NCBI GenBank assembly: GCA_024690825.1
Contig: JAILOK010000104.1
Location: forward strand, 1-64,000
Direction of reading: 5' to 3'
DNA length: 64,000 nucleotides
DNA from: Lachnospiraceae bacterium
GTDB lineage: Bacteria; Bacillota; Clostridia; Lachnospirales; Lachnospiraceae
Position numbers and translations under genes: made by a program. The stretch's first letter is position 1. Every line of letters begins with the position of its first letter. The notes under the pieces are model-generated. The model searched no databases. It was given only the letters and a program-made list of their open reading frames with translations, and was not told the DNA's origin. Shown here one piece after another: positions 52,886-62,656 of the stretch.

Positions 52886-53905
52886 ATGGAAAAGATAGAT
52901 ATACTTTATCAGTTCAATGAAAAATATGCTCCGTATGCAGGGACCTCGATCACATCGGTTTTCAGGAATAACAAGCATATTGATGAGATAAGGATCTTTG
53001 TATTGGGAGAGGAACTGTCGGAGGATTCAAAGGAAAAACTCTGCAGCCTGGCTTCAGAGTATGAAAGACAGATCATTTTTGTTGATACGGACAGTCTGAT
53101 CGGCATGATGAAGGAAATGGGAATGCCCTCATACAGAGGATCCTATGCGGCAAACTTAAGGCTTTTTGCCGGACTTATTCCGCAGATAGATTCAAAAAGG
53201 CTTTTGTATCTTGATGCCGATACCATAGTGGACGGACAGCTTGATGAACTTACCCGCCTTGACATGAGGGGTCTTCCCGTTGCCATGATACTGGATTCCC
53301 TTGTAAGAAAGCATAAGGAAAGGCTTGGATTTACGGAAGATGAGCCCTATTTTAATTCCGGAGTGATGCTTTTTGATATGGAGGAATGGCGGAAAAGGAA
53401 CTGTTCCGAAAGAATAGCGGATCATGTAAAGAATAAACGGGCCTGGTATCCGTCTCCGGATCAGGATCTGATAAATGTTGTACTTAGGGGAGAAATATTA
53501 AAGCTTTCCCCAAAATATAATATGCAGCCGGTCCTGCTTGCTTTTAACACGGCAGATTACATGAAGACTTTTGGTCCTTCAGGTTACTATACATTCGGGG
53601 AACTGTGTGAGGCATTAAAAGGGCCTGTGATATATCATTTTTTCAGGTTCGTGGGAGAGTTTCCCTGGCATGAGGGAAATGTGCATCCCGACAATGATCT
53701 GTTTGACAGATACCTGCTGCAGTCGCCGTGGAAGGAATACAAAAAAAAGAAGGCAGAGACGGGACCTGTGTTGAAGATCGAAAAGATTTTATACAGGATC
53801 CTGCCGAAAAGGGTTTTTATCATATTGTTCCGTATAGCCTATGAAAGCTTCATAAAAAAGGCAAATGCGGACTCACTGAAAGAGAAAGTGAACAAGGTGA
53901 TGTAA
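52886..53905 (+). CDS. GT8 glycosyltransferase
   Basis: This encodes a 339-residue GT-A protein: IDILYQFNEKYAPYAGTSIT, YLDADTIVDG (DxD metal site), PYFNSGVMLFDMEEWR and the late VIYHFFRFVGEFPWHEG. This is the LgtC-like retaining galactosyl/glucosyl transferase family. There is a C-terminal basic amphipathic tail, possibly for membrane contact. It follows the ThDP gene by 4 bp. Confidence 0.88.
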   Translation: MEKIDILYQFNEKYAPYAGTSITSVFRNNKHIDEIRIFVLGEELSEDSKEKLCSLASEYERQIIFVDTDSLIGMMKEMGMPSYRGSYAANLRLFAGLIPQIDSKRLLYLDADTIVDGQLDELTRLDMRGLPVAMILDSLVRKHKERLGFTEDEPYFNSGVMLFDMEEWRKRNCSERIADHVKNKRAWYPSPDQDLINVVLRGEILKLSPKYNMQPVLLAFNTADYMKTFGPSGYYTFGELCEALKGPVIYHFFRFVGEFPWHEGNVHPDNDLFDRYLLQSPWKEYKKKKAETGPVLKIEKILYRILPKRVFIILFRIAYESFIKKANADSLKEKVNKVM

Positions 53906-54879
53906 TGAAAAAGATAAGTATTCTGATCCCCTGCTATAACGAAGTTGAAAATGTCGGACCGATATCCGAAGCGATCGTTAAGATAATGGAGAGCGAGCTT
54001 TCAGGGTATGATTATGAACTGGTCTTTATCGATAACTGTTCGGAGGACGGTACCAGGGAAAAACTTGAAGAGATATGCGCAGTAAATAAAAAGATCAAGG
54101 CGATCCTGAATGTAACTAACTTCGGTCAGTTCAATTCTCCGTTTTACGGAATGTGCCAGACAACCGGAGACTGTACGATATCCATGTGCTGTGATTTTCA
54201 GGATCCGCCGGAACTTATACCAAAATTTGTGGCTGAATGGGAGAAAGGCTATAAAATAGTCAGCGCCATCAAGACGGGGAGCAAAGAGAACGGCATCGTT
54301 TATTTTCTGAGAAGCTGCTATTACAAGATGATAAGAAACATGTCCTCCGTGAAGATGATAGAGCACTTTACGGGGACCGGGCTTTATGACAGGTCTTTTA
54401 TCAATCTGATAAGCCAGCTCGACGACCCGATACCTTTTCTTCGCGGTATAGTTGCCGAGTACAATTTCAAGAGAAAAGATATTCCCTATACCCAGAATAA
54501 GAGAAGGGCAGGAAAAACCCACAACAATTTTTATCTGCTCTATGACGCGGCGATGCTTTCGATCACTTCCTATACCAAGGTGGGCCTGCGTCTTGCGACC
54601 TGGGCCGGATTTGCGATAGGCGCCGTAAGCTTCATAGTTGCTCTTGTTTTCCTGATACTGAAGCTTACTCACTGGGACAGCTTTCAGGCCGGCTATGCGC
54701 CCATGATCATAGGCGTGTTCCTGCTTGGAGCAATACAGCTATTCTTCATAGGATTTCTGGGTGAATACATACTGAATATAAATACCCGTATCATGCACAG
54801 GCCTCTTGTCGTTGAGGAGAGGAGGATCAATTTTGAAGAAGGAAAAGATACGGCCGAGGGAGAAGCAAAGAAGACATGA
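53905..54879 (+). CDS. GtrB-like polyprenyl-phosphate glycosyltransferase (GT2)
   Basis: This encodes a 324-residue protein: ISILIPCYNEVENVGPISEA, CCDFQDPPELIPKF (DFQDPPE is the GtrB/DPM1 signature) and AGKTHNNFYLLYDAA, then two membrane helices at about 230-285. It loads a sugar from a nucleotide donor onto polyprenyl phosphate, to be used outside by GT-C enzymes. Several GT-C-like proteins in the window could be users, and the next gene is the nearest. Confidence 0.88.
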   Translation: MKKISILIPCYNEVENVGPISEAIVKIMESELSGYDYELVFIDNCSEDGTREKLEEICAVNKKIKAILNVTNFGQFNSPFYGMCQTTGDCTISMCCDFQDPPELIPKFVAEWEKGYKIVSAIKTGSKENGIVYFLRSCYYKMIRNMSSVKMIEHFTGTGLYDRSFINLISQLDDPIPFLRGIVAEYNFKRKDIPYTQNKRRAGKTHNNFYLLYDAAMLSITSYTKVGLRLATWAGFAIGAVSFIVALVFLILKLTHWDSFQAGYAPMIIGVFLLGAIQLFFIGFLGEYILNINTRIMHRPLVVEERRINFEEGKDTAEGEAKKT

Positions 54880-56561
54880 TCGTAACACTGCTTAACTGGA
54901 TATGGGCTTTTGTTTCGTTTTTTCTTACAGGGATGCTCATAAGAAAGGCGGCCGGCAGGATCACGGGGTGGTATATGAACAGAGCAGATGAGACCGTGGT
55001 CTGCGGGATCGTCTTTTGTACTGTTTACGCTCAGATCGTAAGCCTGTTCTATAAGGTTGGCGTTCTGTGCACCTGTATGCTCTTTTTAGTCGATCTTGTG
55101 TGCATCATGGTCTGCCGGAAGGATCTGACAGATCTGTTTAAGAGCGTTAGGAATACAGGCGTATGCAGGTGGAAAGCATTTATGTGCCTGCTGTTTGGTT
55201 TTTTCTTTCTGATGGCCGCTACGCTTAAGGTTGAGCATGTCGATTCATATCTCTACCACGCTCAGGCGATAGAGTGGAACGAATTATACGGAGCCGTGAA
55301 GGGGCTGGGAAATCTGCACGCAAGACTCGCTTACAACAGCTCGTTCTTCTGTCTGCAGGCACTGTTCAGTTTGAGGGGACTGACAGGAAGATCCCTGCAT
55401 GTACTGAACGGACTGTTCTGTTTTCTTGCGGTGGCATATTCGTTCACTTCACTGAAGATCTTTGATACAAAAAAAATTTCTGCATCCGATACCGTCAGAG
55501 TTATCACCTTCCTCTATGTTATATATACTGCGTCCTATATTTCATCCCCTAATTCCGACATACTGACGCTTCTTTTTCTCATCTATATCCTGATCAAATG
55601 GACGGAAATTGCCGAAGGGCGGAAGGACCGCGTATTGGAGGAAACGGCATTTTTAGGAGTTTTAAGTGTATATCTCGTATCTCTCAAGCTTTCGGCTATG
55701 CCGTTCGTGCTACTTTGTCTGTATCCGTTCTACAGGTTTATAAAGACCGGGAACCTGAAGGGTCTGGCGGTCATGCTTTTGTCCGGTACGATCGTGATAA
55801 TTCCGTTTTTTATAAGGAATGTTATAATCTCCGGGTATCTTTTATATCCTTTCCCCGCTCTTGATCTGTTTGATCCTGACTGGAAGATACCGGCTTCAAA
55901 GGCAGCCTACGAAAGCCGGGAGATAATGGCATGGGGAAGAGGACTGTTTTTGAGCGAAGAGTACGGACTGGGATTTGGTGTATGGATACACAGATGGTGG
56001 CAGTATCTGGAAAGCGAGTTTAAGTTTTTCATATTGATCGATCTGGCGGCGCTCATATTTGATACTGTTGTATTGATAAAGGCTGTCATCTCGAAGAAGG
56101 CGGACATTAAGATTTTTCTTATGATCGTGACAGTCACTGCATGGACATACTGGTTCTTTACCGCTCCCATAGTAAGATACGGAATGCCGCTTATGATAAT
56201 GGTTCCGGCTGTCAGCATGTTATTTGCCGACAGGAAGGTGGGAATATGCTTTGCCACGGTGACAGGATTTTTTACGGCAGTGATGCTTATCGGACTGGTC
56301 ACTAAATTTGACACATACAACTGCAAAATAGTATTTCCCGAGGATTATCCCTTGAATGAAGGGAAGGAGAATAAGATCACCTCTACTACGGGAGAAGAGT
56401 TTATCATATATACTCCGGTTGATAATGCCGAGCTTCCCGAATATCCCATCTATCATCAGTTCCCGGCGGTGCCTCTGTGGGAAAATGTGAAAGAGACGGA
56501 AATGAGGGGAAAGGATTTTTCGGAAGGGTTCAGATACAGGAAACAGGAGAATAAGAATTGA
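54876..56561 (+). CDS. polytopic GT-C-like membrane protein
   Basis: This encodes a 561-residue protein with about 12 helices and a short soluble C-terminus. After the third or fourth helix comes KVEHVDSYLYHAQAIEWNEL followed by GLGNLHARLAYNSSFF, a pattern I associate with the LIC_10190-type membrane proteins of glycan loci. With the GtrB-like enzyme directly upstream (ATGA overlap), it probably uses the polyprenyl-P-sugar to modify a glycan outside. No activity is proven for the family to my knowledge. Confidence 0.68.
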   Translation: MIVTLLNWIWAFVSFFLTGMLIRKAAGRITGWYMNRADETVVCGIVFCTVYAQIVSLFYKVGVLCTCMLFLVDLVCIMVCRKDLTDLFKSVRNTGVCRWKAFMCLLFGFFFLMAATLKVEHVDSYLYHAQAIEWNELYGAVKGLGNLHARLAYNSSFFCLQALFSLRGLTGRSLHVLNGLFCFLAVAYSFTSLKIFDTKKISASDTVRVITFLYVIYTASYISSPNSDILTLLFLIYILIKWTEIAEGRKDRVLEETAFLGVLSVYLVSLKLSAMPFVLLCLYPFYRFIKTGNLKGLAVMLLSGTIVIIPFFIRNVIISGYLLYPFPALDLFDPDWKIPASKAAYESREIMAWGRGLFLSEEYGLGFGVWIHRWWQYLESEFKFFILIDLAALIFDTVVLIKAVISKKADIKIFLMIVTVTAWTYWFFTAPIVRYGMPLMIMVPAVSMLFADRKVGICFATVTGFFTAVMLIGLVTKFDTYNCKIVFPEDYPLNEGKENKITSTTGEEFIIYTPVDNAELPEYPIYHQFPAVPLWENVKETEMRGKDFSEGFRYRKQENKN

Positions 56562-57349
56562 ATAAATTTAAGATAACGATAGTGACGGTGGTGAAAAACG
56601 ACGCCGCGGGCATAAAGAAAACCATCGACTCGGTCGTATCACAGGATTATGACAATATTGAATACATAATAAAAGACGGCATGTCAACGGACGGTACGCT
56701 CGATATAATAAAGGATGCCGTATCGGCATATCCTTTCATTAAATATGTTTCCTCAAAGGATTCGGGGATCTATGATGCAATGAATCAGGCGGTGAGTCTT
56801 GTTAGCGGTGATTATGTGAATTTTCTGAATTCGGGAGATTATTATACCAGCAGCTTTGTGATATCAAGGGCAGCTCTTGCTGCGGCCGATTCCCGCGCCG
56901 CGGCATTATACGGAGATATAGTATATATAAACGCAGACGGAACTCAGGAACTGAGAAAATACGGCAGGATCTGTGCAAACAGGCTGTATTATCTTACAGG
57001 TGACTGTATCAATCATCAGGCTCTCTTTGCCGCATCAAAGCTCCTTAAGAGAGAGAAGTTTGATACATCGTATACGATCTGCGCGGACAGAGAGTGGATG
57101 CTTCGCATAGGACTGCATGACAGAAAAATGAAGATGAGGGCTTTAAATTTTCCGGTGGCCTATTATCCTTTAAACGGAGCTTCCGTTGTAAATAAGGCAG
57201 CTTACAGGGCAGAGGCTGCCATGTGCATAAAAAAACATTTTCCCGCAGGTTACCCTGTGTTTGCTTTTTTTGAGTTTTTAAGGGACAACAAAAAGCTGGC
57301 AGAACTGCTTCACCGGGTTTACAGGGCCTTGTTTATATCGAAGGAATAA
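56558..57349 (+). CDS. GT2 glycosyltransferase
   Basis: This encodes a 263-residue GT-A protein: ITIVTVVKNDAAGIKKTIDS, YIIKDGMSTDGT, KDSGIYDAMNQAVSLVSGDY, and FLNSGDYY where the metal motif lies. It is a paralogue of the enzyme at 32624. The start is TTG 56558 overlapping the previous stop as TTGA. Donor unknown. Confidence 0.86.
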   Translation: MNKFKITIVTVVKNDAAGIKKTIDSVVSQDYDNIEYIIKDGMSTDGTLDIIKDAVSAYPFIKYVSSKDSGIYDAMNQAVSLVSGDYVNFLNSGDYYTSSFVISRAALAAADSRAAALYGDIVYINADGTQELRKYGRICANRLYYLTGDCINHQALFAASKLLKREKFDTSYTICADREWMLRIGLHDRKMKMRALNFPVAYYPLNGASVVNKAAYRAEAAMCIKKHFPAGYPVFAFFEFLRDNKKLAELLHRVYRALFISKE

Positions 57350-57365
57350 GAGCAGGGATCAGGAT

Positions 57366-58598
57366 ATGAGATCATCAACGATAATTCATTATCTTTGCAG
57401 AACCGCTATAGTGCTTATTCTTGCGGGTATAATAAGTACATTATTTGTTACCGTTTCATTTTGCATTCCCGAACACAGAGTCAGTGAAAACAGGGAGCGA
57501 AGCGAAAAGATATTAAAAGAACTGGAGCCCGGTTATAAAAACTGGGAACTGCTGTTTACCCACGGATGGAACGGGTATATAGACACGGAAACGGATTATC
57601 TCATTATTGAGCATACCCGTTCGGACCCGGATCGTCCGCCACTGAAAAACGCGATGAGCCATTATCCGAGGTACTGGGAGGGGGGAAGCGCATATTTAAG
57701 GATCATGTTCCTTGTTTTTTCCTATGCGCAGGTCAGATACTTATTAATGGCTGTTATAACGCTTTTGATATGCGCGGTAAGCCTTAAGACGGCGGAACGG
57801 GTCGGAAAAGGTATTTCTTTTGCCTTTGTGATATCGCTTATTGCCGGCAACTATATCCTCATACCCTTTACCATGCAGGTTTCAAACTGCTTTGTGATAG
57901 CACTTTCTGCTATGCTCTGGGTTTTGTGCCGGTACAGGGGAAGACAGACTGATTTTCTGAAGCTGTATACAGGATTTATGATAACAGGAGCCGTTCTTGC
58001 CTTTTTTGATCTGCTTACGGTTCCCGTGCTGACTATAGGAATGCCGCTTTGCGTGCTGATACTCCTTAATCTGCTGGAGTATAAGATCACGGACATTAAA
58101 ACAAACATGAAATATATAGCGGGACTTTCGGCTTCCTGGCTCATAGGATACGGTGGTCTGTGGGTACAGAAATGGCTCATCGGATCCGTGGTCCTCGGTA
58201 AAAATGTATTTTCCGATGCTCTGAACCAGGTTGTATACAGAACAGGGAACACGCATGTGGAGTTTAACCGGTTCTACACGATAGCCTTAAACCTTAAGGC
58301 CATACTGCCTACTCAGGGAGAAAACCTGTTTCGGATCATGTTTTTTATCACAGTATCTGTTGTGGCAGCGGTGATCATACTTTTGATGCGCAGACCGGAT
58401 TTCAGTGATCTTAGGATGTTTCTGCCGCTTTTGCTGACAGGATTATATCCGATTATATGGTATCTTGCTGTCGCGGATCATTCGGAAGTGCACGCCTCCA
58501 TTCTGTCATGGAGACTGCTGATGATCCCGGTGTTTATCCTGTGTTCGGTATATGCTTATTATTTTAACAAGGGGAAAGGGGTCACAAGGGCGAAGTAG
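57366..58598 (+). CDS. polytopic membrane protein of unknown function
   Basis: This encodes a 410-residue protein with about 10 hydrophobic segments. After the first helix a loop of some 90 residues contains ETDYLIIEHTRSDPDRPPL and HYPRYWEGGSAYLRI. It lacks a recognisable family signature. The placement among glycosyltransferase genes and the long first outer loop would fit a GT-C-like or polymerase-like role, without proof. The ATG follows an AGGAT site, 16 bp after the GT2 gene. Confidence 0.6.
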   Translation: MRSSTIIHYLCRTAIVLILAGIISTLFVTVSFCIPEHRVSENRERSEKILKELEPGYKNWELLFTHGWNGYIDTETDYLIIEHTRSDPDRPPLKNAMSHYPRYWEGGSAYLRIMFLVFSYAQVRYLLMAVITLLICAVSLKTAERVGKGISFAFVISLIAGNYILIPFTMQVSNCFVIALSAMLWVLCRYRGRQTDFLKLYTGFMITGAVLAFFDLLTVPVLTIGMPLCVLILLNLLEYKITDIKTNMKYIAGLSASWLIGYGGLWVQKWLIGSVVLGKNVFSDALNQVVYRTGNTHVEFNRFYTIALNLKAILPTQGENLFRIMFFITVSVVAAVIILLMRRPDFSDLRMFLPLLLTGLYPIIWYLAVADHSEVHASILSWRLLMIPVFILCSVYAYYFNKGKGVTRAK

Positions 58599-58609
58599 AA
58601 ATCTTCCGG

Positions 58610-58638
58610 TTGTTTTATATACAATAATGCGGTATCAT
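58610..58638 (+). promoter_or_regulatory. possible promoter of the AAA+ ATPase gene
   Basis: TTGTTT (58610-58615), a 17-bp spacer and TATCAT (58633-58638). The transcript would begin inside the 10-bp repeat array that follows. Confidence 0.45.
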
Positions 58639-58640
58639 TA

Positions 58641-58709
58641 GTCTAACGAAATCTAACAAAGTCTAACAGAATCTAACAAAGACTAACAGAAAATGAAAAG
58701 TCTAACAGA
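58641..58709 (+). repeat. array of 10-bp direct repeats, consensus (G/A)TCTAACARA
   Basis: Five contiguous 10-bp units start at 58641, 58651, 58661, 58671 and 58681 (GTCTAACGAA, ATCTAACAAA, GTCTAACAGA, ATCTAACAAA, GACTAACAGA). A degenerate stretch follows, then one more unit at 58700-58709. The period of about one helical turn puts every TCTAAC on the same face of the DNA, as in operators for oligomeric proteins. The units are too short for CRISPR repeats and there are no spacers. Confidence 0.8.
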
Positions 58710-58745
58710 ATCATTTTTAAGCCTTTTACATGAGGAGAAAGCATA

Positions 58746-59786
58746 ATGGCCGGAAACAACCCGTTTTGTTTAAGTTTTGGAAAAGAGCCTGACAGATATG
58801 TAGAGCGTACGGAGAACTATCTGCAGATAAGCGAGATGATAGACAGTATTTCTCCCTCAAATAACTGCTATCTGATAATGGGTGTCAGAGGCAGCGGAAA
58901 GACGGTGCTTTTATCAACCATTGCAAATAAATACAGGGAGAACAGCAAGTGGGCAGTAATATCCCTGAATCCCGGAAGGGATATGCTGGAAATGCTTGCA
59001 AGCGGTCTGTATGAGGAGGAAAATCTAAGAAATTATTTTACAAAAGCCTCGCTGAATCTTTCCGCATTTGGAATCGGAATAAATATAAAAAGGAATCCGC
59101 CTATTTCCGATATAGAGATAGCTGTGAAAAAAATGATCAAGATAGTGAACGATAACGGGAAAAGGATTCTTATAACCATTGATGACATTACAAAAAGTAA
59201 TGAAATAATCAGTTTTGTCGGTGCATTCCAGAATTTTCTGTCGGAGGGAATGGAGGTTTTTCTGATAATGACAGGTCTGTACGAGAATGTTTACAGTCTT
59301 CAGACAGACAAACGATGCTCTTTTCTTTTGCGTGCCGAAAAGATAGTAATGAAGCCTTTAAGTCTGATGGGAATGAAAAACCAATACCGGCAGACCTTTC
59401 AGTGCTCGGAAAAAGAAGCCTTAAGAATGGCAGCATTTACAAAGGGTTATTCTTATGCATTTCAGGTTTTAGGATATATAATGTGGGATAAGGAATGCTC
59501 CTTAGAGGAAGCAGTCCCCTTTTTTGATGAGAGAATGGCTGAGTATTGCTATGAAAAGATATGGGATGATCTTTCTGCGGGAGAGAGAGACATTATATCT
59601 TTGCTTGCTGAAAACGGAGAGATGAGGACAAAAGACATTATGGCGAAAACGGGAGCAAGTCCGAAATCTTTTTCCGTGCAGAGAGACCGTTTGATCAAAA
59701 AGGGAATAATAGACGGTCACGAACGGGGATTTGTGGATCTGATGCTGCCCAGATTTGAAGAATATGTTAAATTGATAAATTTTTGA
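58746..59786 (+). CDS. AAA+ ATPase with C-terminal winged helix
   Basis: This encodes a 346-residue protein. Walker A is GVRGSGKT at about 46-53, and Walker B is ILITIDDITKSNE at about 139-151. The C-terminal part (about 275-335: LSAGERDIISLLAENGEMR, then KTGASPKSFSVQRDRLIKKG) reads as a winged helix DNA-binding domain. The layout resembles Orc/Cdc6- or STAND-type ATPases (ATPase_2 family). It is odd among glycosyltransferase genes, has its own promoter candidate and lies behind a phased 10-bp repeat array that it might bind. Start ATG with GAGGAG 8 nt upstream. Function unknown. Confidence 0.8.
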   Translation: MAGNNPFCLSFGKEPDRYVERTENYLQISEMIDSISPSNNCYLIMGVRGSGKTVLLSTIANKYRENSKWAVISLNPGRDMLEMLASGLYEEENLRNYFTKASLNLSAFGIGINIKRNPPISDIEIAVKKMIKIVNDNGKRILITIDDITKSNEIISFVGAFQNFLSEGMEVFLIMTGLYENVYSLQTDKRCSFLLRAEKIVMKPLSLMGMKNQYRQTFQCSEKEALRMAAFTKGYSYAFQVLGYIMWDKECSLEEAVPFFDERMAEYCYEKIWDDLSAGERDIISLLAENGEMRTKDIMAKTGASPKSFSVQRDRLIKKGIIDGHERGFVDLMLPRFEEYVKLINF

Positions 59787-59846
59787 TTTCTACAGTTTTC
59801 CTGAAAACAGCGGGACAAAACGGTATCGTATCACAAGGGAAAGATG

Positions 59847-60701
59847 ATGAGCGAAAAACCTCTTGTAAGCATAATAATAACGACCTGCAAAAGAGAAATG
59901 GACATACTTGAGCGGGCTGTAAAGAGTGCTGTCGGGCAGACATATGAAAATAAAGAAATAATCGTAATAAATGATCATCCATTATTTGCTGAAAATATAA
60001 GAGAACTCCTGAAAAAGTATCCCGATCTGATCTTTGTTAACAATGAAGGACCTCACGGGGTAAGTTATGTGAGGAATATCGGGATCGAACATTCAAAAGG
60101 AGAATACATAGCCTTCCTGGATGATGATGATGAATGGCTTTCCTGCAAGGTGGAAAAGCAGATGTCGGTAACAGACGGAAATACCGGACTGGCATACTGT
60201 GAGATCAGCGCAGTAAGAGACGGAAAAGAACTTAAAACGGATGAAGATAAGGAATATCCTGAGGGCATGGTTTTTGAGCAGCTTTTGGGGGATAATTTTA
60301 TAGGAGGATGTTCCGCCGTGCTTTTTTCAAAAAGCGCCGCGCTGGAGGCAGGAGGTTTTGACACGGCATTATCCTTTGGAGAGGACTATGACCTGTGGCT
60401 TGCCATAGCAAAAAAATACAGAGTCAGCGCCATAAAGGAAAAACTGGTGATCTATCGTATAGGACATGAATCGCTGACCGGAGATTTTAATAAACGGGTG
60501 AAGGGATGGGAACATATCCTTGAAAAGTATGCAGATGACTACAATAAATATCCTGCAGCATACAGGGAATTCACTTCGGTTATCGTACGGGAAGCAGCAA
60601 AGAGGATGACGATGGGATATGCTTTTGATATGTTCAGAAAATACGGAAATTTTGGAGCTTTCTTAAAGGGATCGGCGATGAAGATCTTGAAGATATACTA
60701 A
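59847..60701 (+). CDS. GT2 glycosyltransferase
   Basis: This encodes a 284-residue GT-A protein: PLVSIIITTCKREMDILERA, GQTYENKEIIVIND, YVRNIGIEHSKGEYIAFLDD, then DDDEWL as metal site, and FGEDYDLWLAIAKKY (ED base motif). Start ATG 59847 rather than 59844, because AAGGGA then has six bases of spacing. It follows the ATPase gene by 60 bp. Confidence 0.86.
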   Translation: MSEKPLVSIIITTCKREMDILERAVKSAVGQTYENKEIIVINDHPLFAENIRELLKKYPDLIFVNNEGPHGVSYVRNIGIEHSKGEYIAFLDDDDEWLSCKVEKQMSVTDGNTGLAYCEISAVRDGKELKTDEDKEYPEGMVFEQLLGDNFIGGCSAVLFSKSAALEAGGFDTALSFGEDYDLWLAIAKKYRVSAIKEKLVIYRIGHESLTGDFNKRVKGWEHILEKYADDYNKYPAAYREFTSVIVREAAKRMTMGYAFDMFRKYGNFGAFLKGSAMKILKIY

Positions 60702-60734
60702 AGGGAAACAGTAAACATACGGGATAGAGAAATC

Positions 60735-61676
60735 ATGACGGATATAAATATTTCAATAATAATACCGCATTATAATATACCGGATATGCTGGAAAGACTT
60801 TTGCTGTCATCACCGTTTGACAAAGATGATGTGGAAGTCATAGTTGTGGATGACAAAAGTGAAAGAGATATTGATAAGCTGCTTGAGGTAAAAAAAAGAT
60901 TTGAAAATTCCGGGGTGAGATTTTTCAGAAATAACAGTGAAAAAAAGGGAGCAGGAATCTGTAGAAATATCGGGCTTAAGCATGCTTCGGGACAATGGAT
61001 CATATTTGCTGACGCCGATGACTGTTTTATGCCGGGAATGTATGAAACGGTAAAAAGATACATTGACAGCAGATCCGATATTGTATTTTTTGAATCGAAA
61101 AGCATGGATGAAAACGGAAACCGTACGGATGGAAGGGCGGAAGGATATAACAGAAAGGTTGAAAACTATACAGCGGATCCGAACAGAAGGAATGAACTTT
61201 TGCTCAGATACGACATGCCTGTGCCGTGGGGAAAAATGTACAGAAGAAAAGTGATAGAGGAAAACGGAATATGGTTTCCGGATATGATGGTATCGGAGGA
61301 TGCTGTATTTAATTGCAAATTCGGATGTGCAGCGGATAAAATCAGCGTGGCAGATGAAAAGATATATATCGTTACAGAAAGAGAAAACAGTCTTTCCACT
61401 AAACGAAGCACATACAAATTCAGGCTGCAGGTGAACGCATTTGCTCAGATGTGCCGGTTCATAAAAAAGAATGTATCGTCAGAGGACTGGAGGGAGCTTG
61501 GCTTTAACGGAAATCTGAAAATGATAGAAGCATTCAGAAATTTTGGAATCCTTTGGGCACTTTATGTGTTTTTTGTTTTTACGGTAAACGGTATATGTCC
61601 CGTAAGTTTTAAGGGAATGAGTCTTAAGACAGCACCGGAAACATTAAGAAAGATATCGGAGGGCAGAAGCATATAG
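60735..61676 (+). CDS. GT2 glycosyltransferase
   Basis: This encodes a 313-residue GT-A protein: ISIIIPHYNIPDMLERLLLS, VIVVDDKSERD, CRNIGLKHASGQWIIFADAD, DDCFMPGM, and the later MVSEDAVFNCKFG. The last 40 residues contain a hydrophobic helix (LWALYVFFVFTV), possibly membrane-attached. Donor unknown. Confidence 0.85.
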   Translation: MTDINISIIIPHYNIPDMLERLLLSSPFDKDDVEVIVVDDKSERDIDKLLEVKKRFENSGVRFFRNNSEKKGAGICRNIGLKHASGQWIIFADADDCFMPGMYETVKRYIDSRSDIVFFESKSMDENGNRTDGRAEGYNRKVENYTADPNRRNELLLRYDMPVPWGKMYRRKVIEENGIWFPDMMVSEDAVFNCKFGCAADKISVADEKIYIVTERENSLSTKRSTYKFRLQVNAFAQMCRFIKKNVSSEDWRELGFNGNLKMIEAFRNFGILWALYVFFVFTVNGICPVSFKGMSLKTAPETLRKISEGRSI

Positions 61677-62656
61677 TGGAGATTGAAAACGAAAAGTATA
61701 GATTTATACCTGCCGAAGGAAAGGATTTCGATGTAGATATCTATATGCCCGCCTATCAGCACGAAAAATTTGTGGCACAGGCCATAGAGAGCGTCCTGAT
61801 GCAGGAGACAAAATACCGCTACAGGATGGTCATATGTGAAGACTGCTCAAACGACGGTACAAGGGATATAGTTATGAAATACAGAGAGAAATATCCCGAG
61901 AAAATAGCGGTACTTCTTTGGAAAAAAAATTCCAGACAGTTAGGCCTGACAAATGGGCGTATAGGCAGAAGATTCTGTGATTCAAAATATTATGCCGCTT
62001 TGGAATGTGACGATTTCTGGATAGACAGAAAAAAACTTGAAAAGCAGATCACGCTGCTTGAATATCACCCTGAGTATATAGCATGCGTCCATAATGTGAT
62101 AAAGGTGGATGAAAATGGGGAGATCCTGCACAGGGATTATTCCCAGTATCCCATAAGAGAGGAACATGTTCTGACAAAAAAGGATGCCATAGCTTTTAAG
62201 CATGAGTACCAGACAGCTACATTGGTAACAAGAAATATATTCAGAGACTGGGAACAGGAAGTTTTTGAAAGATACAGCGCCGTGAGGGCTAATGGAGACA
62301 GAAAGAATTTTACGATAATCTGTATGAATGGTGATATATTTTATATGAGGGAAGCGATGTCCGCATACAGACGCACATATGGCACGGACAGTTATAATTC
62401 TATGATAGCAGGCCACAATCAGAGTTATAAAATATATTCCGACTGTTACAACATCAGCAAATATGTAAAGGAAGAGCTGAACACAGACATGCCCGTCGAG
62501 GAAATATGTTTTACATGCTGGGTCGGAGCGATGCAGATCTTAACACAAAAACCCGACAGCGAAAACATGAAAGTTTTTTTGCGGTTGACAAAAGCTCTGT
62601 TTAAGAGGCACGGAAGATTTCTGTCTTTGAAACTGATAAAGGGAATGGGGAGATAA
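61676..62656 (+). CDS. GT2 glycosyltransferase (WcaA-like, acting with the end-of-locus genes)
   Basis: This encodes a 326-residue GT-A protein: DVDIYMPAYQHEKFVAQAIE, YRMVICEDCSNDGTRDI, and ALECDDFWIDRKKL (CDD metal site). The start GTG 61676 shares one base with the previous TAG; GGAGGG lies upstream. It belongs to the group often annotated as glycosyltransferase family 2 of capsule loci, with the ECDDFW motif. Confidence 0.84.
   Translation: MEIENEKYRFIPAEGKDFDVDIYMPAYQHEKFVAQAIESVLMQETKYRYRMVICEDCSNDGTRDIVMKYREKYPEKIAVLLWKKNSRQLGLTNGRIGRRFCDSKYYAALECDDFWIDRKKLEKQITLLEYHPEYIACVHNVIKVDENGEILHRDYSQYPIREEHVLTKKDAIAFKHEYQTATLVTRNIFRDWEQEVFERYSAVRANGDRKNFTIICMNGDIFYMREAMSAYRRTYGTDSYNSMIAGHNQSYKIYSDCYNISKYVKEELNTDMPVEEICFTCWVGAMQILTQKPDSENMKVFLRLTKALFKRHGRFLSLKLIKGMGR

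Noticed and set aside
58641-58709. Short CRISPR-like array
   Set aside because: Units are 10 bp and contiguous, without unique spacers of 30-40 bp; no cas genes are near.
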